Of a DNA stretch of 61,974 nucleotides, positions 1 through 10,842 are shown in pieces; the first letter of the stretch is position 1; each line of letters opens with the position of its first letter. The stretch lies in NCBI GenBank assembly GCA_016758965.1, contig JAEPRB010000234.1, positions 1-61,974 on the forward strand, given 5' to 3'. The stretch is from Circinella minor (taxonomy: Eukaryota; Mucoromycota; Mucoromycetes; Mucorales; Lichtheimiaceae). The position numbers and the translations under genes are program-made. Under the pieces are notes generated by a model. It was not told the origin of the DNA, did not search any database, and saw only the letters and a program-made list of their open reading frames with translations.

Positions 1-21
1 TTTTTTTTTCTTTCTAGCTTT

Positions 22-560
22 ATGTTACTATGGAAGTGTCAAAAGCGTGAATGTTCATAATAAAAATGCAAAAGTCACAGTGGCAGCATTGTCATGGAGA
101 TGGAATGACACGACCTAATCTTTGTTTACCACGAATTGCTCAGTTCTTGTAGAATTTACACTCGTGTCTAATTTTTTTTTTTTACTTTATGAACGTTCTT
201 TTTTTTTTTTCTTTTTCCCATTTTCCTTTTTTGTTCATATTTTTGGCGTCATTCTACTATGAGCGTGTTGAAAACGTGTATGTTTATAATAAAAGTAAAA
301 AAGTGGCAGTGACAACATTGTCATAGAGATGGAATGGCACGACTTGACTTTTATTTGTCACGAATTGCTCAGTTCCTGTAGAATTTTATACTTGTCTAAT
401 TTTTTCTTTTTACTTTAAAAAAATAAGTGTATATCTTTTCTTAGTAATTTTCGCGACATGGGTATTATGAGCCTGTCAAAGCGTGAATACTTTTAATAAA
501 GTGAAAAGGTTGCATTATCATGGAAATGAAATGACACAACTTACGCTGTGGCCCCTCCTT
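22..560. repeat. Three diverged tandem repeat copies
   Basis: Three similar blocks follow one another at about 22-185, 255-415 and 455-560. Each carries, in the same order, a GCGTGAATG-like box followed by TAATAAAA, then TGTCATGGAGATGGAATG-like sequence and a CACGACTT-like box. Copies 1 and 2 also share a block reading ACGAATTGCTCAGTTC. The spacing between equivalent boxes is about 229 and 207 bases. The copies have diverged by substitutions and small indels and contain no open frame. This could be a decayed repeat family or the edge of a larger array, because the window starts inside the region. Confidence 0.6.
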
Positions 561-1937
561 TTTTTTACTATAAGAAATAAACTATAGAAGAATTTTCAAG
601 CACTTTATTATATGTTCATCCTATTTGCATACATATGTTGAACTTTTACAGGTGTATTTCATTACGGTTGCCTTCTTTTTATTGATAATAATAGTGTTTT
701 ATTTTATGATGAGTGAAGAATTATTTTTTCAGTGGCATTAGAAATAACACCCAGGAACAAAATTATTATTTATATTTTTTTTTCCTAGCTCATAGCTAAA
801 GATTTTGACATCCAAAGTGATTCCTTCAATCATAACAGATATAGATATACGTATATATATATATTGATTGTACAATAGTATTAGTCAATATGAGGATTGC
901 TAATAATCAGAACATTGGTGCATTAAATTAACTATTAAATGTGTTTCTTTTTCTTTATCTATTTTGATACGAAACAAAATGTACAGTATAGTATACACAA
1001 GTATGGACGTTCTATAGTATAACACACAGGGCTTGCTATAATTGTTTAAAAGAATGTGCTTGCAAAATTATATGTACTTCATTTTTTTTTTAGCTTTATC
1101 AGAAAAGGACAAATGGAGTTTTAGGATTAGATTACTTGAAAGCATAGAAAACCATTTCCCCATGTAAAAAATAAAATAACTAAAAGTGTATAACAATTTT
1201 TTTTTGTTTGGCGACAATTAAACTCTTTTTATTTCAAATACGTATGTATAGTATTAAACTGGTCATGTACGAAAATAAAAAGTTCATCCACCATGTATTT
1301 ACGTATTTTAAAGTTACTGCCTCTCTTAAGTCGTGCTGCAAATAAAAATCCCTTCTATCATCTTGTCTTTCATAACTGAAAATCTCTTTCCTTTATAGCT
1401 GAAAAATTGTACCTTTTTCTACTGAAAGAAATTCTTTTGTTGTCACTTTTGAAAACAAATTATTGTACTTATGCAAAACTATCTCTTATATTTTATAGTC
1501 TCAAATACCATTTTTAAAATGCTGCTAAAATTAGGTAGAAAATGGATCGTCATCCAAATTCTATCCATGTTTAAATATAAAGGTATAACTAGCTTTTATA
1601 TGTAATTCTGACCTTGGTTTTATTTTTCAAATTCCTTTTTGTATATCTAACTTTTAAACCCTTTTCCGAAGCAAACAAATTACCAAGCATAGTAATCTAT
1701 ATCTAAGAAACAATAAGATCCATATGTGGTTTTATTTTACATTGTCATCTCTAAAATCTTTATAGTTTACTTTTTATTAATAAAGTTGTGAGAAAGGATG
1801 AAATAAATATAAGGGAAGAAAGAGAAGGAGAGGGGAGGAATAAAGGTTAAAGTCTAGATAAATGATAGTGTTGTTTTGTTATCTGTACAATATAATATAT
1901 GCTATTATTTTTTTATCTAAAAAAAAAAGTAAGAAAT
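561..1937. other. Non-coding AT-rich stretch
   Basis: No open frame or known element was recognised. The sequence is AT-rich with homopolymer tracts. The last 300 bases are the expected 3-prime flank of the minus-strand PAM17 gene, and pass through a purine-rich stretch near 1790-1850. Confidence 0.5.
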
Positions 1938-2730
1938 CTAATTATCTAAATCATCGGTATTACCACCAAATACACCCTTTCTATAATGTTCACGTTGTTT
2001 TCTTAACCAACTACGGTAATCATGTACAGATTGGATTTTTTCACCATAATAATCAGGAACAGGGTTACGAATCGAATTCAATCTAGCATCGGCACGGTTG
2101 GCTTTAATATGTTCATAAAATTCTTTATCACGAGCATCCATAGCAGGAGCAATCTTATTGTTCATAGCTTTGAATATCAAATTACCAACCATAGGACCAA
2201 TCATAAAACCACCAAAACCCTATATATATATATATATATATATATTACATTTATAATATTAGTTTTTATACCTTATATCCTCGCTCTCCCTTAAATCATT
2301 TTCTATTTATCAATCCATGTAAAGCTTTCTTTTCATTTTTAGTTATTTATATATATATATATATAAAGAAAAAACTTACAGCACCAACAGTAGCTACAGC
2401 AGAAGCCATGACAGGATCCAAACCGAAAAAGGTTGTAAATGGATCAATTTCAAGTTGTGCAAAATAAGAGATCGAACCAAAAGCAGGTGCAATAGTACTA
2501 GGTACACATGTAACTAATTCATAGGCGCGACGCTTCTTTCTTAACTTGAAATAATCATCCCACGAAGCAATGTCATTGGAAGTTTTTTGTTGTTCACCTT
2601 CTTGCTCAGTTGTTTCAGTGGTTGTTTTTGTGGTATATCTTGAAGCAGAAATTGTTGTTGTTCCTTTATTAAGTACAATAGGACGCAAGAAGGCGGTTTT
2701 TAATGGTGATCGAAGAGCATAAAGTGACAT
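1938..2730 (-). CDS. PAM17: Pam17, subunit of the mitochondrial presequence import motor
   Basis: Two exons, complement(1938..2219, 2380..2730), give 210 residues; yeast Pam17 is about 200. The intron has GTAAGT at 2379 and an AG acceptor after a TA repeat. The start at 2730 follows in-frame upstream sequence without family similarity and opens a basic, Ser/Thr-rich N-terminus typical of a mitochondrial presequence. The mature part shows DDYFKLRKKRR, then two hydrophobic segments (about residues 83-100 and 105-140, the second crossing the intron with GFGGFMIGPMVGN), then the diagnostic tail PVPDYYGEKIQSVHDYRSW. In the family, Pam17 sits in the inner membrane with the TIM23 complex and helps assemble the Hsp70 import motor. 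The identification rests on the C-terminal motif and topology and is secure. Confidence 0.93.
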
Positions 2731-5700
2731 TATTACAAAAGTGGCGTTTAGGTATATGTCAAAAAAAAAAAAAGGAGCAAATTGTCTTATACTTTTTTTA
2801 GTTTCATCTAAACAAGTGTAAACAGTTTCTAACCCAGTAAAAAATAAATTCCGAGTTTGGGCTTTTAGAATAATAATTTTAGCCAATGGCGACTTAGAAA
2901 GTAATCTCAGCACTCTTTTGTCGTCAAGGTATTATATTAATACTCCAAATTCACATTTACATATGTTAGGTGAGTACTTTCAATATATATATGACAGAGT
3001 TTTAAATTATTTGGACTCGAGCTATAAGATGCAATCATACTTATATAACTTGGGGTATACAAGCAATTTTATATATTATAAAGTATACATTTCTTTACAG
3101 CTAAAAAATCAATTGCTACAAGTATGATGATTCATCTTGCGTATCCTCTATCGTTGAGATACTCGAAATCTGTTTCTGTACATAAAGTATACTGTAAAGT
3201 TCATATAGCATTGGTAATTAATAAATTCCCGACATAATATAATCAAGATTATGAAGACGACATTATTAAAAAGAAGAGCTCATGGCCAAGCAAGTAACTG
3301 TGTATAATAACAAAAGAGATATAATTATACATGTACACCTGTTGAATAAATTACTTTTAATAATCATATTCTTTAGCATATTGTTGTTGACGAATTACAT
3401 AAAAAATTCTTGTTTTGATAACTGTGTAAACATGATGAACTTGATGTGATATCTTATTGATTTCATCATTGGAATTATCATACAATTTTGAAATATCATT
3501 GCAACAATTTGTCATTATTGTTAGATGTAGAACTTGTGGAATTTTTTACGTATTAAAAAAATGCGATACAAACAAGATAACATGAAAACAACATATGTCG
3601 CTGAGGATAGGGTTTCCTTTTTTTATAAAAAAATAAAAAGAAAAAAAGATGAGAAAGCTACGTAGTCATCAATCAAAACATCATAGTTATTCATATTTAA
3701 GCCTAATGATATATATTATAGCGTTTATATGTGAATACTGGAACAGTACAGTAATTTTTCGTTAATCCGGTTCTCTCAATATGTGAGGATCTGTACCGGT
3801 TTAGCGAATCACCTGTTTAACTTTTTAGACCTCACTAGTAAATACAGAACAGACTGGAAGATATACTATGGTTAGATTAAAATAAGCAGTCAAGATAAAA
3901 GAAAGATGACAACTCATATAATGTATCTAATTTCTTAATATAACTTTGTTACTGTGAGTTAATTTTTAGTGATAAATATAATAATATTCATGAAATAGTG
4001 ACATTGAACCAGAGATTGGATTTATAAAGAATTCACAACAAAGTGTATTAATATAGATAACGGTTAGCAGTTGAATAACTGTGTACAGAAATGAATTGCA
4101 TCAACGGCATAATTACATATTTAATGGTAACGAACAAGTACATTGCTAAGATGAGAAAAGAGCATTCGTGTAAAACTTGCAAAAAAGAGACGTAATTTAG
4201 CATAAATTTATGTATGTAAGTTGCGTGTACGTATATATTATTAAAACTCAAAATAACTACAGAAGTATAACAAAAGTCATCTTTCTAGTAATTATTTCTT
4301 TTGTTCTATTATCTACATACTTTTTTTTTTATTACTTTAGCTCAAACTATTTTCAATAAAAAAAAGACCTTAAAAAACTTACAGAACCCATAAAATATTA
4401 TAGTTGCTTCTTTCAAGTTGTATTTGCAAATCAATTCCCCCCTCCTCTATTATATGATAATAAATATGAGTAGTGACGTACGTACGTAGATCTTTGATAT
4501 TAAAAGAGGTACTTCAGTAGTCTAGAATTATTCATTTTCTTCTTCTGTCTATACTTTCATCTTTACCAACGATTGCTATGTCTATTGGTTTTTAGTATGG
4601 TTCAGCACGTTTGATTTGGTTCACGTTTGTCACTACATACTTTACTCATAACCCTGTTTTCAAGTAGTATTACTATTGAAAAAAATTACAAAATGTATAT
4701 AAAAGATGGAATATAACACAAAGAATATAATTTTATTTATCAATTGAAACTTGATTGACGAAAGCTTTTTAATGTTTTTTTATACAGGTTTGCTAGAAAT
4801 ATATGATATAGAAATAATACCGAATAATGGAGAAAAAGAATAAACTTGGCCATATTATGAATATGATATAATGTTCATAATTTAATCTAAGAAATGATTT
4901 CATAATAATTAAATATAGGTTATATGATACCTATACATATCAATATTACTCTTTTTCCTCTCGTACTTTTTTCTTTTTTGGTTGAATCCAGAATTGATTA
5001 TACGTATCTTAGGTATACAATTCTTTTTATTTTCGAGTCAAATGATTTGAGTATCAGAAGAAAATATTGTTCATTTTATATATGTATTCATTACAACAAA
5101 TAAGGAGTAGTGTATAATACGTATTAGCATTAAAATTGAATTTCTAGCTAGTACGTAATACTCTTATAAAGAAATTACACATATGAATAAGAAAACGGTT
5201 AAATTATTTTGAATAAATTCATGCAATCTTTTTTTTTTAGTCTTGTGACTGATTGGGAAAATAAATTATTGTCCCCTTGTTCCTTTTCAACAAACACAAA
5301 AATTTTTGCTAAATAAAGTAAAGCATAAAATTTTAGAGATAAATTTTTCATTTTAAGTTTTTGGTTGAGTCAAACATTTTTGGACTGTCATGTGTATAGA
5401 CTGTGTATAGTCTTATATAGACGCGTCAAAAATTTCTGAAAAATTTTTCTAATCAGTTTATGCTTTTTTTTTGTGTTACTTTTTAGATCATCATCTTTTC
5501 TTTATAATATTATTATTAAAAAAAAAGATATAATATATATAATTTGTTTTTCTTTTAATAATAATAAAAAAAAGGTAAATGTTTGTAGAATTTTTTTTTT
5601 GGGGGGTGGGGAGGGAGAAGTTGAATAACAACTTTTGGTAAAATGTCGTGTAACGTGAGTCTTTTTTGCTGGAATCAAAATCATTTCCCTGCAAATCCCT

Positions 5701-5755
5701 TTTTAGGGTTTCGCATGGAAATAAAATAAAAACCCAATAGGAACTGTAATTTTTT
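2731..5755. other. Long intergenic region, no gene recognised
   Basis: About 3 kb between the PAM17 start and the next plus-strand gene. It is AT-rich with only short spurious frames. Two short palindromic ACGTACGT-type words occur (near 4490 and in flanking sequence). A possible transposon-end fragment lies near 3745-3830 and is listed separately. The last 100 bases are T-rich and probably form the leader of the next gene. Confidence 0.5.
3745..3830. mobile_element. Possible pogo/Tigger-type terminal fragment
   Basis: The sequence ACAGTA followed by a T-run, CGTTAATCCGG and, further on, a CGGTTTAGCGAATCACCTG block resembles the ends of pogo/Tigger DNA transposons, whose inverted repeats begin CAGT and often carry a CGTTAATCCG-like core. 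No matching inverted copy and no transposase frame were found nearby, so at most this is a solo end. The call is based on resemblance alone. Confidence 0.25.
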
Positions 5756-5827
5756 TTGTTCTTTTTTTTTTTTTTAATATCTAATTCAATCTTTCCCTCT
5801 ACCCACAGGGCTATAACGAAAATAACA

Positions 5828-7234
5828 ATGCAATACTCACTACATGATTTCCTTTCAAATAATAACCTTGAACACTATTATGAAGCATTCGTCAAGTCTG
5901 GTGCAACTGATCAAGATCTATTACAATTACTTAATTTCAACGATGAAGAGTTAAATGATGTACTTCAAGCAGTGAATATGCTTCCATTCCATGCTATCAA
6001 GTTTAAACGAGGACTAAGAGAACTTCGAGTTCAAACAAATTTTAATGTATATTCCAATGATTCGACTATGACTGCCACAGAAGGTTCGTCTTCAACGTCT
6101 TCTTGTATTACTGCTGCGGTAGAAACTCCCCGTTCACCACTTCCACTGCGACCGGGGCTTGATCATATTTTAAATACTCCAGATCAACATAATACTGTAA
6201 GTAATGAATTAATGATAGATTTATTATTAAAATTGCTTATTGAAAAAGATGACGATGCTGATTATTTAAAAAATATACAGTGTCCTTCTTCTTCATCTTC
6301 ATCACCGTTGTCTCAGCAACAACAACATTTTACTACATATTCTGATAACTGCTATCAACAACAACAAGCACTATCACCACCTGAACAAACATCTCGTGAA
6401 GTCATTATATCCCATGCTACTATTTATGGAAAAAATAGTTCTCGACCATTAACTAGTTATGAATCTTCCATCAATGAAGCTGCTATTCAATTAGCACTTG
6501 ATAACCCATCTTTACTTGTAAATAAAGGTAATTTATTCGAACTCGCCAAAAAGAAATTATTAGACAGTGGATATCAATATAAACGAGGCAAAAGTCGATC
6601 CAAACTTACAAAAGGACGTGCTCCTACAACTACACCTGAACAACAAAAAGAACAAAAAAATGCACGGCGAAGTCAACTTCACGCCAAACGTAAATTGAAT
6701 GCACAACGTATGTCGTATGAACGACAACAAAAGATGGAAGAACTTCGATTCCAATTACAAAATGTTATTGAACGACAACGGCATTATCCAAAAGAATTTA
6801 GTGCTCTCGAAGAAAAACGAACAGCATTGAATAAAGAAATAAGCAAAATCAAGGCTAAAGAACGAAAACATCAATGGTACGAACGACGCAAGATGGATCG
6901 TTTTGATGGTGAATTTTCTAATACTACTGAAGAAGAAGAAGACGAACAACAGCATCAACAAGGAAACGATGATGATACACGATCTATTGCTTCACTTAGT
7001 AGTGCTGGGAGCAGTAGTGTAACTTCATCTTGCTCAACAGCATCATCATCGTCATCAGGAGCAATAACAACAACATCAACATTAGCACATCATCACTCAC
7101 CACCTATTCAACCTTCTTCCGTGAGTACTGCTGTATCTATGGGTCCAATGACTCTTAGTCGTGAAAGTGATGTACGTGCCAAAACGTTTCATGAACCTAC
7201 TATTGCTCGTTCGGAACTTTTCTCCTCTGTATAG
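5828..7234 (+). CDS. SAM/NAB-like N-terminal domain protein with basic coiled coil
   Basis: Single exon, 468 residues from the ATG at 5828. An in-frame ATG at 5756 would add a poly-Phe stretch that reads like leader; a CCCACAG just upstream of 5810 could even be a leader-intron acceptor. Residues about 1-65 (SLHDFLSNNNLEHYYEAF onward, ending KFKRGLRELR) look like the SAM-like NCD1 domain of NAB corepressors. A second conserved-looking block, AAIQLALDNPSLL through LLDSGYQYKRGKSRSK, lies near 215-260, followed by a strongly basic helical segment (about 270-365, many Arg/Lys/Gln) likely to be a coiled coil or nucleic-acid-binding helix. The rest is Ser/Gln-rich and disordered. A nuclear regulatory role is inference. 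It is convergent with the next gene, with 400 bases between the stops. Confidence 0.75.
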   Translation: MQYSLHDFLSNNNLEHYYEAFVKSGATDQDLLQLLNFNDEELNDVLQAVNMLPFHAIKFKRGLRELRVQTNFNVYSNDSTMTATEGSSSTSSCITAAVETPRSPLPLRPGLDHILNTPDQHNTVSNELMIDLLLKLLIEKDDDADYLKNIQCPSSSSSSPLSQQQQHFTTYSDNCYQQQQALSPPEQTSREVIISHATIYGKNSSRPLTSYESSINEAAIQLALDNPSLLVNKGNLFELAKKKLLDSGYQYKRGKSRSKLTKGRAPTTTPEQQKEQKNARRSQLHAKRKLNAQRMSYERQQKMEELRFQLQNVIERQRHYPKEFSALEEKRTALNKEISKIKAKERKHQWYERRKMDRFDGEFSNTTEEEEDEQQHQQGNDDDTRSIASLSSAGSSSVTSSCSTASSSSSGAITTTSTLAHHHSPPIQPSSVSTAVSMGPMTLSRESDVRAKTFHEPTIARSELFSSV

Positions 7235-7636
7235 TTTTTCTTTTTTTCATGTATATTACTTAACTCTTTACCTTTCCTCTTATATCATTCATTCATCAAT
7301 CCCCCCTCCCCCTTTTTTTATTTGCTGCTTGTACATTTTTCTTTTCTTTGTTCTTTTGTTTATTTTTTTTTTTTTTGATTTCTTAAACTTATATAAATAA
7401 AATTATTCTCAAATTAAATATATATATATATATATATATATTATTTATTTATTTCCGTAATAGGTATGATAATGTGTATTATAATAATCGGAGTAGGGAA
7501 GGTGGAGGAGATGGAATTTAGGGATATAAAACTAACGTAAAAATGACAAGTACAATAGAGGGTATAATAAATAGAACAAAAAAGAAAAAAGAGATAAATA
7601 ATAAGGAGCAAAATAGTATGGATTTTTTTTTCTTTT
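7235..7636. other. Shared 3-prime region of convergent genes
   Basis: This spacer between two converging stop codons holds CT-rich sequence, a TA dinucleotide repeat near 7420-7440 and AATAAA-like words on both strands. No gene is visible. Confidence 0.5.
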
Positions 7637-10600
7637 TTACATGATTGTACATGCTTGTTCTCGACGGTTATCTTGTAAACCACGATGTGAAGCTGATGTT
7701 GCATTTTCATGTTGTTTTAATGCAAAACTGGTTGACTGTAAACGCTCCTTTGCAGCATGATGACCTTTAGCAGCAGCTCGACGATAGCATAATTGAGCTT
7801 GTTCAAAATTTCGGGGTGTCCCGCAACCTTGTTCATTATACCATCTAAACAAAACAAAAGCCCAATGATAATAGTTAATACCATGAGTATATCATATGAC
7901 AGATTAAATAGTGTCACAAAAGAAAAAAAAACAGAATAATATAATATAAATAACCTTACCCTAATAAGAATAATGCTTCATCAAGACCAAGCTCAGCAGC
8001 CCTGGAACACCAAAGAAATGAAGCGTCTTCGTTTCGTCCGAGTCCTATTAACCACTGAGACACATCACGTTCTATTCGATCTTCTGTATCATCAGGTCCA
8101 TGACGATCTTCATTATAGAGTCGACTTAAACCAAGCATACCCTCTGCGTCACCCAGGTGTGCGGCAGATTCATAATAATGGAAACTTTTGCTCATATCCA
8201 CAGGCACGCCGAATAGACCGTGTTCATACATGTATCCCAGTTGACTGTGGCATTTGGCATGTCCAAATTCTGCACCCCGTTCAAACCAACCTTTTGCTGC
8301 ACTTGCCCCTCCATAAGGTTGTACCAGTTCTGCAGGAATATCAGCTCTTGGATAAATATTAGCCAATACTTGTGCAAATACACATATTGGTTCTGGATAA
8401 CTTTTATTAGAATTTTCGGCTGCTTGAGCAAGAAGTGCTAAACTGGTAATCATGTTTTGTCGTTGTGAAAGTTCTCCATGTAAATTCACCTGTGCTAATC
8501 GCTGATTTTTTTTTTCATTTGTATAAATAGCATATTTCAGTATTGTGATTTTTTTTATAAGAATCCAGTACTTTTTCTTTCCATCTCCTCTCTCTCTCCC
8601 CTTCTACTGGTCCCATTATATAATTTAAATAAATTACTTACAAGAACAGAAGCAACAAGACCTTTTTCTGCTGCTGCCTTATAACTAGCCAAAGCTTCAG
8701 TTTCGTTTCCATGACGTTCATGATATTGTGCTACTGCATACATAGCTTCAGGCTTTCCTTTACGTGCCGCAATTTCATACAACTTGAACGACTTGAGAGG
8801 ATTAGATCGACAACCATATTTTTCTTCATCCATCCATGTAGCTAACATAAATGCTGCTTCACCTACTTCTTCTTTGGCTAATCGTTTAATCCAACGTACA
8901 CCTTCTTCTTCAAGAATTCGTTTTTTTTCTTGGTTATCCATAGAATTATCAGATTCCAAAGAAAGTAAGGGTCGGATATTTCGAATGGGTCCACTTAAAC
9001 TGGCACGTCCTCGTTTCATCATATCATTTAATCGTCCATCCATAGTAATAGATGAATCACGACTTTGACGTCGATTCATGTTGATACTCAATGAACCAGT
9101 ACCACGATGATGTCCTCGTTGTTGTTGTTGTTGTTGTTGTGATTGATTTTGATTCTGTTGTTGTTGATCATTATTTTTTTTATCATAAAGTTGAGAAATT
9201 TCTAATAGGTAGTTGGCGTAGTTAAGTTGAACTTCTTTGTCATTGGTTTTTTCAGCCATTTCTCGATAAAGTTTTAGTGCTTCTCGATTGTTCGTTAAAC
9301 TATAAGATGCTTTACTATACTTTGACTGTGGAGCACGTGTCATTGTAGAGGTCTTTTTTTTTTTAAAAAAAAAAAAAAAAGTCATTAAGTATGAAAAAAA
9401 AATATTAATCATAAGACCCAAAAATATAGATTGAATTGTAAATGATCATATGAGAAAGAGTAAAAAAAAAATAATTAATTTACCAAAACACTTTCATTAG
9501 CTGTCGTTGCAATGGATCGATTACCATTTATTGATACGGATGGTAAAATACCACTTTCTCCAATACTCGGCGATAAATGATTTCTCATATCTGATAAACT
9601 AGTAAAACCAAATGCTCTAGGATCATTGTTATGGGGTGTTGCTACAAAGAGCGGCTGATTATTTTGAGATGGCGGCGGCATAAATTTGTTTGCGCTCGTA
9701 CCACTATGACGACGAGAATCAATGGGCGAAGTTGTTTGAGGCGTAAGTGCCGCAGGTGAAGCTACTAATAATCCACCTTCTTCCAAAACAGCATTATTAT
9801 TTTTATAATCATCCATTTCTTTTTCTTCTTCCTCGATAACAGGTGGAGGTCCCAAAACTACTTTTGGATAGGTGGTTGATGTATGTATAGTAGAAGATGA
9901 TCGTTGAGTTTCAACAGGTGGTAAATTCCAATCCAATGGGGACAAATCCAAAGGGGGTAATAAATCGACCTTACCATGTTCCTCTAGTGTTTTTGATTCT
10001 CGTCGAACCAATTCTGTTTGATTTTTATTATGAATAATATTATTATTATCGTCTCCTTCACTTGTCCTTGAACCAGGGTCTCCAGATAAACCCCCACTAC
10101 CCCCACGACTACTACTCGTTAATAACGACAATGACGATGCAGTGGGAGATGGTGCAGTAGATAAAAACGATGTCACAAATGGCCCAGCTGATTTAGACTT
10201 GCCATTAGCATCGTGTTGGGGCACTGGTAATGGTAGTTGACTAATTTCTAACTTCACGGGGTATGGCTCATGTTCTTGTTCAACTGGCGTTATCCTTGAA
10301 GTGGCTGAAGTTGTTTGTTGTTGTTGTTTTGATAGTGCTAAGGGTGGTTGCTGGGTTACAGTATGTTTCTGTAAAGCAGTAGAACCAGGAGGTACATTAT
10401 TTTTTTGTTCTATTTTTTCTTTCTTTTCTTTTTCTTCTTCTTCGTCTGATGATTCAGGATCAGGATTAATTACTCGAAGCGTATAACAGCCTTGACCAGG
10501 TTGAACAGTGCCATTATCTGAATAATCATCCTCATCGTCTTCGTCATCTTCATGCGCTGAAGTATCTGATCGTGGGTGGCGATTAGCTTGAGCTGTAGGT

Positions 10601-10842
10601 GTACTCAAGTGTCGAGTTTGATTATAATCTTCAGCCTCTTGATCTTTATTAAATCGAAATAACGAATTCTTCAATTTTCTATTCGGCTTTGGAATTCTTG
10701 GTGGACGTCCATTATTATTATTATTATTGTTATTAATCATACTGGATGATGACGGTTGAGGTTCAGGAGCAGTACGTGAACGAAATGGAAATACATGCGA
10801 ACGAGAGGTCGATGAAGTATCAGACGCTGTTGTTCGTGACAT
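7637..10842 (-). CDS. Sel1-repeat protein with CaaX box, Skt5/Chs4-like chitin synthase activator
   Basis: Four exons, complement(7637..7844, 7960..8501, 8642..9352, 9484..10842), give 939 residues. Residues 1-453 are disordered (Ser/Pro/Asn-rich, acidic runs) and start MSRTTASDTSSTSRSHVF. The rest is a run of Sel1-type TPR repeats, for example AAAEKGLVASVLRLAQ across intron 2 and ELGLDEALFLLG|WYNEQGCG across intron 3, where the repeat pattern confirms the splices. The protein ends CTIM, a CaaX box favouring farnesylation; yeast Skt5/Chs4 has the same architecture and a prenylated tail and targets chitin synthase to the membrane. The exon 1-2 join (ESVL|TSTMTRAP) is less certain because an ATG at 9343 could start a shorter 486-residue protein. 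Role in cell-wall chitin synthesis is inferred from architecture. Confidence 0.8.

Noticed and set aside
5756..5827. Upstream in-frame ATG of the SAM/NAB-like gene
   Set aside because: It would add Phe-rich sequence encoded by a T-run and an AG-acceptor-like site lies between; the ATG at 5828 begins the conserved domain.
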